Positions 39,193-48,851 are shown, counted from the first letter of the stretch. The stretch is DNA of 64,000 nucleotides from Amorphus sp040750475 (GCF_040750475.1 NZ_JABJVY010000001.1:124001-188000); one strand, 5' to 3'. A program made the numbers and translations. Notes: a model not told the origin generated them from the letters alone.

Positions 39193-40190
39193 ATTTCGAG
39201 AACGCCGGCCAGTACCCGGCGCACGGCTGCAGGATCCTCAAACGCCAAGGTGACGGCGAGGGCGACCGCACGCTCCGCCAGCGCGGCCGAGGCGCCGGTG
39301 CCGCCGGCAAGCCGGGCGCGGTCCTTCTCCGTGGTCACCAGCATCAGCCCCTCGCGATCGGCCTGATCGAGAAGGCCGCGGGCATCGGCCTCCGTATAGG
39401 GGTGGTGATCGGGAAAGGCCAGAAGCCGCACCACCTCCGCCCCCGCTTCTCTGGCGGTGTCGGCCACCTTGGCTGGTCGTCCGATCCCGGCGAACACCAG
39501 AACCCGCCGGCCGCGAAGCACCCCAGCCCCCGTCGGCACCAGACGGGCGAAGAGCACCGGAAGGCTTGCAACCTTCGCCGCCTCCGCGACGCGCTCGCCG
39601 GGCGCCCCCTCTCCAACCAGGATGACCGCATCGGCCTTTTGAAGCTGGGGAGCAAGCGGGGCGCGCATAGGGCCCGCCGGCGTCACTCGGCCATTGCCGA
39701 TGCCGACCGCGGCATCGACCACCAGGACCGATACGTCTTTGAACAAGCCCGGATTCTGGAAGCCGTCGTCCATCACGATGATGTCAGCGCCGGCGGCTTC
39801 CGCAAGCCGCCCTCCCACCAACCGGTCTCCGGAGATCACGGTCGGGCCGTGGGTTGCCAGAAGCAACGCTTCGTCGCCCACATCCGCCGCCCGGTGCAAG
39901 GCGGGATCGACGGCGGTCGGCCCGGACAGGCGCCCGCCATAGCCTCGCAGCAGGAAGGCCGGGTTCAAACCCTCGCCCTTCAGCATGGCCGCCAGCGCGA
40001 TCGCCGTCGGCGTTTTTCCCGCACCGCCCACGGTCGGGTTGCCGACGCAAATCACGGGGATGGACAACCGTCCGTCCGGCGCCCGGGCCATCCGGCGCGC
40101 CGCAATGGCGCCAACCAGCGTGCCGATCGGAGACAACAGCCAACCGGCCGGGCCGCCTTCCCACCAGAAGCGCGGCGCCGTCAGCGTCAC
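39189..40190 (-). CDS. lpxK: Tetraacyldisaccharide 4'-kinase
   Basis: LpxK phosphorylates the lipid A disaccharide at the 4' position. The 333-residue protein has a membrane-associated N-terminus, the Walker A VGGAGKTPT (about residues 54-62), the DEALLLATHGP region and the DDGFQNPGL motif typical of the family. It overlaps waaA by four bases, so the two are translationally coupled in a lipid A-core operon. Confidence 0.96.
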   Translation of the reverse strand: MTLTAPRFWWEGGPAGWLLSPIGTLVGAIAARRMARAPDGRLSIPVICVGNPTVGGAGKTPTAIALAAMLKGEGLNPAFLLRGYGGRLSGPTAVDPALHRAADVGDEALLLATHGPTVISGDRLVGGRLAEAAGADIIVMDDGFQNPGLFKDVSVLVVDAAVGIGNGRVTPAGPMRAPLAPQLQKADAVILVGEGAPGERVAEAAKVASLPVLFARLVPTGAGVLRGRRVLVFAGIGRPAKVADTAREAGAEVVRLLAFPDHHPYTEADARGLLDQADREGLMLVTTEKDRARLAGGTGASAALAERAVALAVTLAFEDPAAVRRVLAGVLEI

Positions 40191-41515
40191 CGGACCGCCC
40201 CGGCGACGCGGCGGCCCCCGTTCGCTTGGGCCGCGGGCTCCGGCGGTGGGGGCAGATAGCGGGCGAGTGCTGCCATGCTCCGTTCCACAGCGCCCGATTG
40301 GGCATGCGCAACCTGGGCACCCGCCTCGGCCATCGCCTCCACGGCCTCGGGATCGTCGATCAGGCTCGCCACCTTTTCCGCCAACGCGGCAGGCCCATCC
40401 GCCACCACGGCACCACCGGCCGCAATCAGGCTGGGATAGACGGCGGCGAAATTGTCGGTATGAGGCCCCGTGACGACCGCACAGCCGAGCCGTCCCGGCT
40501 CGATCGGATTCTGGCCGCCCTTTTCCACCAGCGATCCGCCCATCAGCACGATCGTGGCGACCCGGTAGAACACCCCGAGCTCTCCCATCGTGTCGGCAAG
40601 ATAAAGCCCGCCTTCGCTCGGAATCGGCTCGCTCTCCGAGCGGAGCGCAACGGCAATGCCGGCATTCGCCAATTCCGCCTTGATCGCCGGCCCACGCTCC
40701 GGATGGCGCGGCGCAATCAGCGTCACGAGCCCCGGATAGCGCGCCGCCAGGATGCGGTGGGCTTCGGCAATCTGCGCCTCCTCGCCCGGATGGGTCGAAG
40801 CCGCAAGCCAGCGCGGATGTTCGCCGAGTGCGGCGCGCACGGCCTCCAGCGCGGCCGGATCGGCAGGCAGCGGGCCACCGTCATATTTCATGTTGCCCAC
40901 GTCCTGAACCGCGGTCACGCCCAGCGCGGCGAAACGATCGCGGTCGTCGGCGGACTGGGCCAAAACTTGGGTGATCCGGCCGAAGATCGCGCGATGGACC
41001 AGCGGAAAGCGCGACCAGCCGCGTGCCGAACGCTTCGACATCCGGCCGTTGACCACCACGCGCGGCACTCCGGTACGGGAGAGCTCGTCGAGGGCGATCG
41101 GCCACAGCTCCGATTCGACGAACAGGGCGAGCGTCGGCTGCCAATGGCCCAGAAACCGCGTCACGAAAGGTACGACATCGATCGGCGCAAACTGATGGAT
41201 CGCTCCATCGGGAAGCCTTTTCGCCGCAACCCGAGAGCCGGTCACAGTCGTCGTTGTCAGAAGCACGGAGACATTTCGCGCGACCAGCCGGCCAATCAAC
41301 GGCAAGACGGCGTTGGTCTCTCCCACGCTGGCACAATGGATCCAAACCAGCGGACCCTCCGGACGCGGCAGCGAAGCGTATCCGCGCCGCTCGCTGATCC
41401 GGTCGGGATCCTCTTTGCCGCGGCTGAGGCGCCGGGCGAGCAAGAACCGCATGGCCGGCGCCAGCACCCGGCTGAGGCCGCGCCACCCGGCGTAGAGGAC
41501 CGCATCAGCCGTCAT
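40187..41515 (-). CDS. waaA: 3-deoxy-D-manno-octulosonic acid transferase
   Basis: WaaA (KdtA) adds Kdo to lipid IVA, joining lipid A and core. The 442-residue protein has an N-terminal membrane-associated helix, the acceptor loop with the catalytic glutamate (RISERRGY), HCASVGE, and a GT-B C-terminal half (RHPERGPAI; GGSLVEKGGQNPIEP). The ATG at 41,515 overlaps the end of the DUF374 gene; a longer frame to 41,641 lies inside that gene and is not used. Confidence 0.96.
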   Translation of the reverse strand: MTADAVLYAGWRGLSRVLAPAMRFLLARRLSRGKEDPDRISERRGYASLPRPEGPLVWIHCASVGETNAVLPLIGRLVARNVSVLLTTTTVTGSRVAAKRLPDGAIHQFAPIDVVPFVTRFLGHWQPTLALFVESELWPIALDELSRTGVPRVVVNGRMSKRSARGWSRFPLVHRAIFGRITQVLAQSADDRDRFAALGVTAVQDVGNMKYDGGPLPADPAALEAVRAALGEHPRWLAASTHPGEEAQIAEAHRILAARYPGLVTLIAPRHPERGPAIKAELANAGIAVALRSESEPIPSEGGLYLADTMGELGVFYRVATIVLMGGSLVEKGGQNPIEPGRLGCAVVTGPHTDNFAAVYPSLIAAGGAVVADGPAALAEKVASLIDDPEAVEAMAEAGAQVAHAQSGAVERSMAALARYLPPPPEPAAQANGGRRVAGAVR

Positions 41516-42206
41516 GGCCGTCCACGATGGCGTAGGCCCGCTCGGTCGCCTGATTGAGCCCCGCCTCAATCCGGCTGCGTGCCTCCTCGAAGCCTTCGTC
41601 GGACAGCTCACGATCCACATAGATCGCCTCGCCCGCGACACAGGCCGACCGACCGAACGGCAGGTTCACGGTCGCCTTGTCCCAGGAGTTCAGGTCGATC
41701 CGGCGGCTGGTGGCGAACGCGACCGGGATCACCGGCCGCCCGGATTTGGAGGCAAGCAGCACGATACCGTCGCCGGCGACCCGTGCGGGCCCCTTGGGGA
41801 CGTCGGCCGTCATCGCGACCACGGCCCCCTCTTCCAGCGCCGACATCGCTTCCAGGAAGCCGCGCACGCCGCGCCTCTTGCGAATCTGGTGCGGATTGCG
41901 CCCGCCGGAGGCGCGAATCAGTCCGAGCCCGAGATGGGACGCGGCGATCGCGTTGACGTCACCATCGGCGGAGCGCGAGATCATGACCCGGCAGTCGGGC
42001 CACTCCTTCGGCCGGGCAAACGGCATCATGAAATGCTGGCCGTGCCACATGGCCACGATCGCGGGCAGGTGCGGGGCAGCTTCCTCGGCCATCTGTTCCG
42101 GCTCCAGGCGGAGCTTGTTGGTGCGATGAACGAAGCCCAGATAGTTGGCCATGGTAAGGCCGAGCGCACGGCGGGCGCGCTCGGACCGCATTAAGCGTTT
42201 CCACAT
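41505..42206 (-). CDS. DUF374 lysophospholipid acyltransferase-like protein
   Basis: This 233-residue protein belongs to the DUF374 branch of the LPLAT acyltransferase superfamily, probably acting on lipid A or a phospholipid. The acyltransferase-like signature region is AMWHGQHFMMPFARP (with H and E/D-like residues), followed by RSADGDVNAIAASHLG and TADVPKGPARVAGDGIVLLA. It is always next to waaA in Rhizobiales. It overlaps waaA by 11 bp. Confidence 0.88.
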   Translation of the reverse strand: MWKRLMRSERARRALGLTMANYLGFVHRTNKLRLEPEQMAEEAAPHLPAIVAMWHGQHFMMPFARPKEWPDCRVMISRSADGDVNAIAASHLGLGLIRASGGRNPHQIRKRRGVRGFLEAMSALEEGAVVAMTADVPKGPARVAGDGIVLLASKSGRPVIPVAFATSRRIDLNSWDKATVNLPFGRSACVAGEAIYVDRELSDEGFEEARSRIEAGLNQATERAYAIVDGHDG

Positions 42207-42246
42207 TCAAATCGTATCCCGCCGCACGAGCCGTCCTCGGCGCGGC

Positions 42247-42498
42247 TCAGGCGTGCGGATCGTCGCCGGCCTCCGGATCGAGCAGGCGATGCATGTGCAC
42301 GATGAAATAGCGCATGTGCGCGTTGTCGACGGATTCCTGGGCCTTAGCGCGCCAGGCGTCGTAGGCGGACTTGTAGTTGGGGTAGACGCCGACGATGTCG
42401 AGCTTGTTCAAATCTCGGAACTCGATCGACCCGAGATGGGTCAGCTCGCCGCCGAAGACGAGATGAAGCAGCTGTTTCGGCTCATTGCCTTCGGGCAT
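42247..42498 (-). CDS. DUF4170 family protein
   Basis: This 83-residue protein is found in the lipid A-core clusters of alphaproteobacteria. The conserved segment is LVFGGELTHLGSIEFRDL, followed by VGVYPNYKSAYDAWRAKAQ. It has a compact alpha/beta make-up, no membrane helix and no known function. The start at 42,498 follows AGAGGTGA; a longer frame to 42,525 does not. It lies between the DUF374 gene and the phosphatase gene. Confidence 0.87.
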   Translation of the reverse strand: MPEGNEPKQLLHLVFGGELTHLGSIEFRDLNKLDIVGVYPNYKSAYDAWRAKAQESVDNAHMRYFIVHMHRLLDPEAGDDPHA

Positions 42499-42619
42499 CC
42501 GGTCACCTCTTCGCGAACCTGGCACGGCCGTTCGGGCCGCTGCTGATCATGAAACGTGAGCGATCCTCAAGCCCAGAATCGGGACAGCCGGAACACCGGT
42601 CCCATCCATCCTGGCGGCT

Positions 42620-43438
42620 TTAGGATTCCGATAGCGTGGTCTCAAGCAACGACAAAAGCGCAGCGTGAAGCGGCGCGCCCGATGCCGCGATCGGCGGATG
42701 AACCGGTCGCTCCCGATTGTAGAGAAGCGGATCCCCCGATAGCTGCGACAGGCGGCCACCGGCTTCGTGCACCAAAAGGTCGGCGCCCGCAAGATCCCAA
42801 TCACAGGGGCCGCGGGTCGAAGCGGCAGCATCCACCCGCCCGGCCGAGACGAGGGCCAACCGATAGGCGAGCGAAGGAACGAACGCCACCTCACGGACAC
42901 CCGCCGCCTTGGCCGCGGCATGTGCCGTGACCTTGCGCGGACCCGCGATGCGTGCGCCCGAGAGCTGATCCGTCTTGGCGGTGGCAAGCCGGGTTCCACC
43001 AAGAAAACTGCCCCTCCCCTTGGCGGCCAGGAACATCTCGTCGCGGCGCGGACAATAGACGGCGGCGGCGACCGGTCGCCCGTCGGTGACGATCGCAAGG
43101 CTGATCGTCCATTCGTCTGCCCCGCGAATGAAGGCGCGCGTGCCGTCGATCGGGTCCACGACGAACACGTTTTGCCGCGACAGCCGCTCCGCGGTGTCGG
43201 CGGTTTCCTCCGACAGCCAGCCGAACTCCGGTCGCGCCGCGCCCAGCCGCTCCCTCAAAAACCGGTCGACGGCGATGTCGGCTTCGGTGACGGGCGAATC
43301 ATCTCCCTTCGTCCAACGGCGAACATCGGTATCGAAATAGCCGAGCGCGATTCGTCCGGCCTCGCGCGCAGCCTCCTCCAGGAGGCCGGCGTCAGTGCCC
43401 AGGTCCAGCGCGCCGGCGGGAGCGTCATCGTCCAGCAA
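42620..43438 (-). CDS. Inositol-monophosphatase-family protein (CysQ/HisN-like)
   Basis: This 272-residue Mg-dependent phosphatase carries the family's metal motifs: SEE at 76-78, DPIDGT at 95-100, and the later WDLAGADLLVHEAGG. It is closest in layout to 3'(2'),5'-bisphosphate nucleotidase (CysQ), which clears PAP, but inositol or histidinol phosphate activity is possible. It overlaps tldE by 14 bp and belongs to the lipid A-core operon. Confidence 0.85.
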   Translation of the reverse strand: MLDDDAPAGALDLGTDAGLLEEAAREAGRIALGYFDTDVRRWTKGDDSPVTEADIAVDRFLRERLGAARPEFGWLSEETADTAERLSRQNVFVVDPIDGTRAFIRGADEWTISLAIVTDGRPVAAAVYCPRRDEMFLAAKGRGSFLGGTRLATAKTDQLSGARIAGPRKVTAHAAAKAAGVREVAFVPSLAYRLALVSAGRVDAAASTRGPCDWDLAGADLLVHEAGGRLSQLSGDPLLYNRERPVHPPIAASGAPLHAALLSLLETTLSES

Positions 43439-44768
43439 TCGTCATTCCTTCGATCGCGACCGTCGGGGCGTTGACGGCGCGGGTCTCTTCCAGATCATCC
43501 GCCATCACCATAGCGCGGAACATGTCGTCGAGCTTGCCTGCGATGGTGATTTCGCTGACCGGGTAGGCGACTTCGCCGTTTTCGATCCAGAACCCCGCCG
43601 CCCCGCGCGAATAGTCGCCGGTCACCAGATTGACGCCCTGCCCGATCAGTTCGGTGACCAGGAGACCGGTTCCCACATCGCGTAGGAGCGTGTCGCGCGA
43701 GATCGCACCGGACGACAGGGTAACGTTCGTCGGACCGGGGCCGGGAGCGCCGACACCGCGCCGGGCGCGCGCGTTGCTCACCGTTGCGAGTTCGCGGGCG
43801 GTCGCACTGTCCAACAGCCAATGGCGGAGCACCCCGTCCTCCACCAAGGCCAATGGCTCGCCTGCAATCCCCTCCCCGTCGAAGGGGCGCGAGCTGAGCC
43901 CGCGCGGCTTATACGGATCGTCGAGGACGTTCACGCCGTCGGGTAAGATCTTCTCGCCCATGCGCTCGCGCAGAAAGCTGGTCTTGCGGGCGATGGCCGC
44001 CCCGTTGACGGCACCGAGAAGATGGCCGACCAGGCTCGCGGCGATCCGCGGCTCGAACACCACCGTACCGCGCCGCGTTGTGATCTTCTCCGGCTCCAGC
44101 CGACGCACCACGCGCTCTCCCGCCCGCGTGCCGATCTGCGCTTCGCCGGGCAGATCCTCCAGATGGACCCGGCTTTCCGCCCAATAATCGCGCTCCATCC
44201 GGTTGCCGCCGCCGGCGATCGCCGAGGCCGCACGTCCGTGCCGGGTGGTACGGTAGCCATCGGAAAACCCGTCCGAGGTGACCAGCACGACCCCGCCGGA
44301 GCCCGAGGAGGCGGACGCGCCACCCGATCGGCTCACGCCGGCCACCGCCATCATCGCATGTTCCAGCCGGTGGGCGGCTTCGGTGAGGCTTGCCGCATCG
44401 GGAAGCCGGCCACCATCCAGGTCGAGATCCCGATCCGTGCGACCCAGTCGATCGGGATCGGCGAGCCCGGCGAAGGGATCTTCCGGCGCCACTTTCGCCA
44501 TCGCGACCGCGCGCTCGGCGAGCGCGACCGGATCTTCGCTCAGATTGGCCGAGACCACCGCCGAGCGCCGTCCGGAAAACACCCTGAGCCCCACATCCGC
44601 GGCTTCGGAGCGTTCGGTCTCTTCCACCTTGCCCTCGCGCACGCTCACCGACAGCGCGGTGCCAAGCGCCACAACGGCATCGGCGGCATCGGCACCGGCA
44701 TTTTTTGCGGCCGACACCAGCCGCTCGGCAGCATCGGTGAGCGCGGTAAGATCGGCGGTGTCGGTCAT
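43425..44768 (-). CDS. tldE: Metalloprotease subunit TldE (PmbA)
   Basis: TldE is the non-catalytic partner of TldD. The 447-residue protein shares the family fold (SVREGKVEETERSEAADVG; TRRGTVVFEPRIAASLVG; VTGDYSRGAAGFWIENGE) but lacks the HExxxH zinc motif, as expected. The ATG at 44,768 follows GGGAGG at four bases; the open frame extends 52 codons further upstream without homology. It is the first gene of a minus-strand run into the lipid A-core cluster. Confidence 0.95.
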   Translation of the reverse strand: MTDTADLTALTDAAERLVSAAKNAGADAADAVVALGTALSVSVREGKVEETERSEAADVGLRVFSGRRSAVVSANLSEDPVALAERAVAMAKVAPEDPFAGLADPDRLGRTDRDLDLDGGRLPDAASLTEAAHRLEHAMMAVAGVSRSGGASASSGSGGVVLVTSDGFSDGYRTTRHGRAASAIAGGGNRMERDYWAESRVHLEDLPGEAQIGTRAGERVVRRLEPEKITTRRGTVVFEPRIAASLVGHLLGAVNGAAIARKTSFLRERMGEKILPDGVNVLDDPYKPRGLSSRPFDGEGIAGEPLALVEDGVLRHWLLDSATARELATVSNARARRGVGAPGPGPTNVTLSSGAISRDTLLRDVGTGLLVTELIGQGVNLVTGDYSRGAAGFWIENGEVAYPVSEITIAGKLDDMFRAMVMADDLEETRAVNAPTVAIEGMTIAGR

Positions 44769-45139
44769 CGAACCTCCCAGAGGGTCATTGAGCGTTGCGG
44801 CGGACAGCGCGAGACGATCTCCCCGCCACTGACGTCCGCCGATTAAAACAGGCTGGTCGTCATGTACGGAGCCCGCGCCCTGGCCGCAAGCGCAGAGCCC
44901 GCCGTCCCGAAGCTTACGCCGCAACGGGCCGATCCGTGCGCAAGTGGTTTAAGAAAGGTTCCGAAGCTTACGCCGCAACGGGCCGATCCGTGCGCAAGTG
45001 GTTTAAGAAAGGTTCCCACGATCTCCCGAATTGTGGTGCCCTGTTTAATGGGGCCGAAAAGCGGCGTCCCTATAGTGGCCTCATGACGACGCGGACCGGC
45101 TCACAAAAAAACGCCGGCCGCATCAGCAGGAGAGGCGAA
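44769..45139. other. Gap between tldE and DUF6101, containing a 54-bp tandem duplication
   Basis: This 371-bp divergent gap should hold promoters for both genes. Its middle is taken by the perfect tandem repeat at 44,907-45,016. A CTATAGT element near 45,069 could be a -10 for the plus-strand gene. An open frame runs through the repeat into the DUF6101 gene, but its start and composition do not support a longer protein. Confidence 0.5.
44907..45016 (+). repeat. Perfect 54-bp tandem duplication
   Basis: A 54-bp unit starting CCGAAGCTTACGCCGCAACG and ending TTTAAGAAAGGTT occurs twice without a mismatch (44,907-44,960 and 44,961-45,014), plus two bases of a third. The 14-mer GAAGCTTACGCCGC also occurs just upstream of ubiA (46,706-46,719, minus). 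Confidence 0.95.
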
Positions 45140-45706
45140 ATGATGCAGGCCCTTCACGAGACGCAGGCGGTTGCGTTCGATGCAGCGGTCGACCACCCGG
45201 CGGAGCCCTACAAAGTTCCCGCCAAGTTCACCGTCGCCGTCGACGACGCGACGCTGCATGTCCATCTCGACCAGGACCGTGCGCTGATCCGCCGGGTCGG
45301 CGCCGAGGGAACGGACACCGCCGTGGTTCCGATGTCGGCCTATCGGGGCGTGGCGGTGAGCGCATCCTACGACGCCGCCAGCGGCGCGGTGTTCCAGCTC
45401 ACGCTCTGCCACCCGGATCCGAGCCTCTCGGTGCCGCTGGCCAGTGGTAGCTGCACCTCCGAGATCGGCCGCGCGTGGCGCTCCTGGGCGACCACCCTGG
45501 ATCGTCCGCTTCTGGTGCTCGATCCCGACGGCACGGTCGCGGCCCGGCTCGACCAGCTCGGCGCGATCTTCGCGGAAAAGCCGCTCTCGCGCCGCAAGGG
45601 ATCGGCGCTGGTGGGTCGCCGCAGCCGCACCGCGCGGCGCCGCAGCACCGGCCGTCCGAGCGGCCAAGTTCATCGCGGCGAACGCGAGATCATTGCCCGG
45701 AACTAA
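45140..45706 (+). CDS. DUF6101 family protein
   Basis: This 188-residue protein is of unknown function and found in Rhizobiales, usually next to ubiA and tldE as here. It has a beta-rich central domain (AKFTVAVDDATLHVHLDQDRAL; VSASYDAASGAVFQLTLCHPD) and a very basic C-terminal tail (SRRKGSALVGRRSRTARRR) that could bind nucleic acid or membrane. AGGAGAGG precedes the ATG at 45,140. No motif gives a biochemical role. Confidence 0.83.
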   Translation: MMQALHETQAVAFDAAVDHPAEPYKVPAKFTVAVDDATLHVHLDQDRALIRRVGAEGTDTAVVPMSAYRGVAVSASYDAASGAVFQLTLCHPDPSLSVPLASGSCTSEIGRAWRSWATTLDRPLLVLDPDGTVAARLDQLGAIFAEKPLSRRKGSALVGRRSRTARRRSTGRPSGQVHRGEREIIARN

Positions 45707-45761
45707 CCTCTTTCGAGGGAAAAGACGCTCAATCCGGGAGCGCGTCCGCGTCCGTCGCGGG

Positions 45762-46703
45762 TCAGAAAAAGCCGCCATTCCTCACCAGCGAATCGGCGAC
45801 CAGACCCGCGAAGAAGAACCAGCCGGCATGCCAGTTGGACCGGAACAGCCGCAGACACACGGTCGAATCGGAGATGTCGAGCGTCTTCACCTGCCAGGCG
45901 AGATGACCGGCAAAGCCGGCAAGGCCCAGATAGGCGAGCGGGCCGGCCTGGATCAGACCGCAGGCGAGCGCGAGCACCAGAACCGCCCCGGTGCCGAACG
46001 CCGCCAGGATCGGCTTGGTGCGCGGCCCGAACAAGAGCGCGGTGGACTTGATGCCGACCAGGACGTCGTCCTCTTTGTCCTGGTGGGCGTAGATCGTGTC
46101 GTAGAAAATGGTCCATAGGATCGCGCCGACATAGATGAACACCGCCGGCCAATCCAGCGATCCGAACACTGACGTCCAGCCCAAAAACGCCCCCCAGGAA
46201 AAGGCCAGGCCGAGCACGAACTGCGGCCAATAGGTGATCCGCTTCATGAACGGGTAGATCGCGACCACGAACAGGGAGGCGATCCCCATGCCGATGGTGA
46301 AGCGGTTGAACTGGAGGAGGACGACAAGCCCGATCAGCGCAAGGATGGCCAGGAACACCGCCGCCTGCCGTGTCGTGACCTGACCGGACGGGATCGGCCG
46401 GCCGCGCGTGCGGTAGACCTGGGCGTCCAGGTCGCGATCGACGATGTCGTTGAAAACGCAGCCGGCGCCGCGCATGGCGACGGCCCCGATCAGAAACAAC
46501 ACCCAGTACCAGGGGTTCGGGATCGCATAGCCGGCTGCATCGCTCGCCAGCGCCAGCGACCACCAGCACGGCCACAACAGAAGTTGCCAGCCGATCGGCC
46601 GTTCCAGCCGGGCCATTCGCGCGTAGGGCAGGAACCAGGCCGGCGAATAGCGTTCGACCCAGTGGCCGCGGACGGTATCGGGTAGCGGGGCACTGGAGGT
46701 CAT
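45762..46703 (-). CDS. ubiA: 4-hydroxybenzoate polyprenyltransferase
   Basis: UbiA prenylates 4-hydroxybenzoate in ubiquinone synthesis. The 313-residue membrane protein has about eight helices and both aspartate motifs: NDIVDRDLDAQV and DTIYAHQDKEDD. The ATG at 46,703 is chosen because homology begins there. It is convergent with the DUF6101 gene (55 bp gap) and divergent from the HD-GYP gene. Confidence 0.96.
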   Translation of the reverse strand: MTSSAPLPDTVRGHWVERYSPAWFLPYARMARLERPIGWQLLLWPCWWSLALASDAAGYAIPNPWYWVLFLIGAVAMRGAGCVFNDIVDRDLDAQVYRTRGRPIPSGQVTTRQAAVFLAILALIGLVVLLQFNRFTIGMGIASLFVVAIYPFMKRITYWPQFVLGLAFSWGAFLGWTSVFGSLDWPAVFIYVGAILWTIFYDTIYAHQDKEDDVLVGIKSTALLFGPRTKPILAAFGTGAVLVLALACGLIQAGPLAYLGLAGFAGHLAWQVKTLDISDSTVCLRLFRSNWHAGWFFFAGLVADSLVRNGGFF

Positions 46704-46949
46704 GGGCGGCGTAAGCTTCCGTGCTGGAGTATCTGGAGGATGAAGAGCAGCGCATTCGCCTGCTCGCCACTCCAATCGGGCCCGCACTTAAATACGCAGT
46801 CTTCCTAAGTCAAAGGCTCCATCCAGCCCTGCTACAATCGCAGCCAAGATCTGACCTGAAATTTTCAACGGAACGCGCTGCATGGGGGGCGGCAGGTCCG
46901 GCCACAGGGATTTGGACACCGACCCATTCTCAAAACCTCGGCGCGCGAC

Positions 46950-48752
46950 ATGCAATCGAACTGGAAAGGCCAGGCGAAGCACAATGGCCAAGCGGCCCTT
47001 CGCATTGCCGGTCTTTATCTCGCGCTCGCGGTGTTCTGGGTTCTGGCAAGCGACCGGATCGTGCTTGCCCTCTTCGGTGACGGCCCCACCAGCCAGGCAA
47101 TGCAGACCGGAAAAGGCCTGGCCTTCGTTACCCTCTCGGCGATCCTGATCTTCGCCCTTGTCCGCCTGGAGATACGCCGGCGCGAAACCGCCGAACGCGA
47201 CGCCACCAGCACCCACGACCTGCTTCGGCTCGGCATGGCGGCCACCGGCACCACAGCGTTTCGCTACGACCGGGCCAGCAACCAGGTGTCCGCCTATCCG
47301 AGCTTCGAGGCGATTCTCGGCGAACCGACCAAATCGCTCTCGCTGCGCGAATGGACCGAGCGGATCCTGCCGGAGGACCGGGAGGGTGTGACGCTGCCGC
47401 ACACCCGCTCCGATGGCGCGGATCCTCAGCATTACGAGGCCTCGTTCCGCCTGCAACGCCGCGACGGCAGGACCGACTGGGTACTGGCCCGCGGTCGCGC
47501 CATGTTCGACGAGTCCGGTCGGCTTCATACCCTCGTCGGCGTGTTCGTCGATACCGCAACCCGCGAAGCGCTGCGCGCGCGCCTCCAACACGCCAACCGC
47601 GGTTTGCGCGCCTTCCTTCATGCCAATCGGGCGATCGTCTCCGCCCGTGACCCTCAATCGATGTTCGAGGCCGTCTGTCGATCGCTGGCCGACGTCGGAG
47701 GCTTTGCGTTGGTTTGGGCAGGCCTCATCTCCGACGACGCAAGCCAAACCGTTCGTCTCGTCGCCTCGGCCGGCCAATGGACCAACGCGTCGGAAACGTC
47801 GCCCGCCGGCTGGCACGAAACGACGACCACCGACCCCGGCCCGATCGGCCGGGCGATCCGCACCGGCGAGGTTCAGTTCGCCTACGATCTACGCACCGAG
47901 CCTGCCCACGCCTCCTGGCGCAGCGAAGCCGACAGCCACGGGCTGAGGTCGGCGATCACCATTCCAATCCAGGAAGCCGCAACCGGACGCGCGCGGGGAG
48001 CGCTTGCGGTCTTCGGTGCGGATGCCGGCGCTTTTGAGGAAAACGACCGCGCCATCCTTCAAAATATCGGCCAGGATATCGGCCATGCTCTGGTCGCCCT
48101 GGAAAGCGAAGACCGGTACCAGGTTGCCGAATCGGCTCGGCTGAGAGCGCTGGAGCGCGAGCGGCACCTGCTCACGACCGCGATCGAAGCCCTCGCTCGC
48201 ACCATCGAAAAGCGCGACCCGCACACCGCCGGCCACCAGAGCCGGGTCGCGACACTGGTCACGCTCATCGCCAAACGGCTCGGGCTGCCGCAAGAGCGGG
48301 TAGACACGCTCCGCCTCGGCGCCCTGATCCATGACATCGGCAAGATCGGCGTTCCGGTCGAGATCCTGACCAAGCCCGGGCGCTTGAGCGAGGAAGAGTT
48401 CGCGCTGGTGAAGACCCACACCCAGGTCGGCTACGAAATCGTCCGCGATGCCGGATTGCCCGAGGACATCGGCTTCGCCGTCCTACAGCATCACGAACGG
48501 CTGGACGGCAGCGGTTATCCGCAAGGGCTTTCCGGCGATGCGATCTCGCTTGCAGGCCGGATCGTGGCGGTCGCCGACGTCGTCGACGCCATCACCGATC
48601 ACCGCCCCTATCGGCCGTCCCTCGGGCTGGAAGCCGCGATCGCGGAAATCAAAGAGGGCCGGGGCAGCCGCTACGACGCCAGCATCGTGGATGCCTGCCT
48701 TGCCGCGCTCGACGACGGGGCCTGCGAAACCTTCCGGCAGCAGCGCACCTAG
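46950..48752 (+). CDS. PAS-GAF-HD-GYP signalling protein (probable c-di-GMP phosphodiesterase)
   Basis: This 600-residue protein has two N-terminal membrane helices (about 18-40 and 56-75), a PAS-like sensor (about 90-210; SYPSFEAILGEP-type start and QRRDGRTDWVLARG), a GAF domain (about 225-400) and a C-terminal HD-GYP domain. The metal residues H461-D462 (HDIGK) and the HHERLDGSGYP motif (514-524, GYP at 522-524) are intact, so it should cleave cyclic di-GMP to GMP. It lies in front of fixJ on the same strand, in a place where a sensor kinase such as FixL might be expected. Confidence 0.93.
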   Translation: MQSNWKGQAKHNGQAALRIAGLYLALAVFWVLASDRIVLALFGDGPTSQAMQTGKGLAFVTLSAILIFALVRLEIRRRETAERDATSTHDLLRLGMAATGTTAFRYDRASNQVSAYPSFEAILGEPTKSLSLREWTERILPEDREGVTLPHTRSDGADPQHYEASFRLQRRDGRTDWVLARGRAMFDESGRLHTLVGVFVDTATREALRARLQHANRGLRAFLHANRAIVSARDPQSMFEAVCRSLADVGGFALVWAGLISDDASQTVRLVASAGQWTNASETSPAGWHETTTTDPGPIGRAIRTGEVQFAYDLRTEPAHASWRSEADSHGLRSAITIPIQEAATGRARGALAVFGADAGAFEENDRAILQNIGQDIGHALVALESEDRYQVAESARLRALERERHLLTTAIEALARTIEKRDPHTAGHQSRVATLVTLIAKRLGLPQERVDTLRLGALIHDIGKIGVPVEILTKPGRLSEEEFALVKTHTQVGYEIVRDAGLPEDIGFAVLQHHERLDGSGYPQGLSGDAISLAGRIVAVADVVDAITDHRPYRPSLGLEAAIAEIKEGRGSRYDASIVDACLAALDDGACETFRQQRT

Positions 48753-48851
48753 AGCCTTTTCCGCTCCCACGGAATCGCCGAATCGATAAAAGATAAATGA
48801 TTCAATAGCTTGATAAGATCCGATTTGTTCGGATTGAGTGAGCCCGAACGG
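48752..48851 (+). repeat. Second repeat family, copy B
   Basis: Starts TTTTCCGCTCCCACGG after the HD-GYP stop and includes GATTCAATAGCTTGATAAG and CCCGAACGG. It aligns with 55,656-55,752 and 12,326-12,415. Confidence 0.65.

Noticed and set aside
42570..42618. A further palindrome copy before the phosphatase gene (GGAACACCGGTCCCAT)
   Set aside because: Only the central ACCGGT region matches and no paired stem is visible; too decayed to call.
44795..45139. Extended start for the DUF6101 protein through the 54-bp repeat
   Set aside because: The upstream frame would encode two copies of an 18-residue repeat. Homology starts at the ATG with the good ribosome site (45,140), and a promoter-like element lies between.
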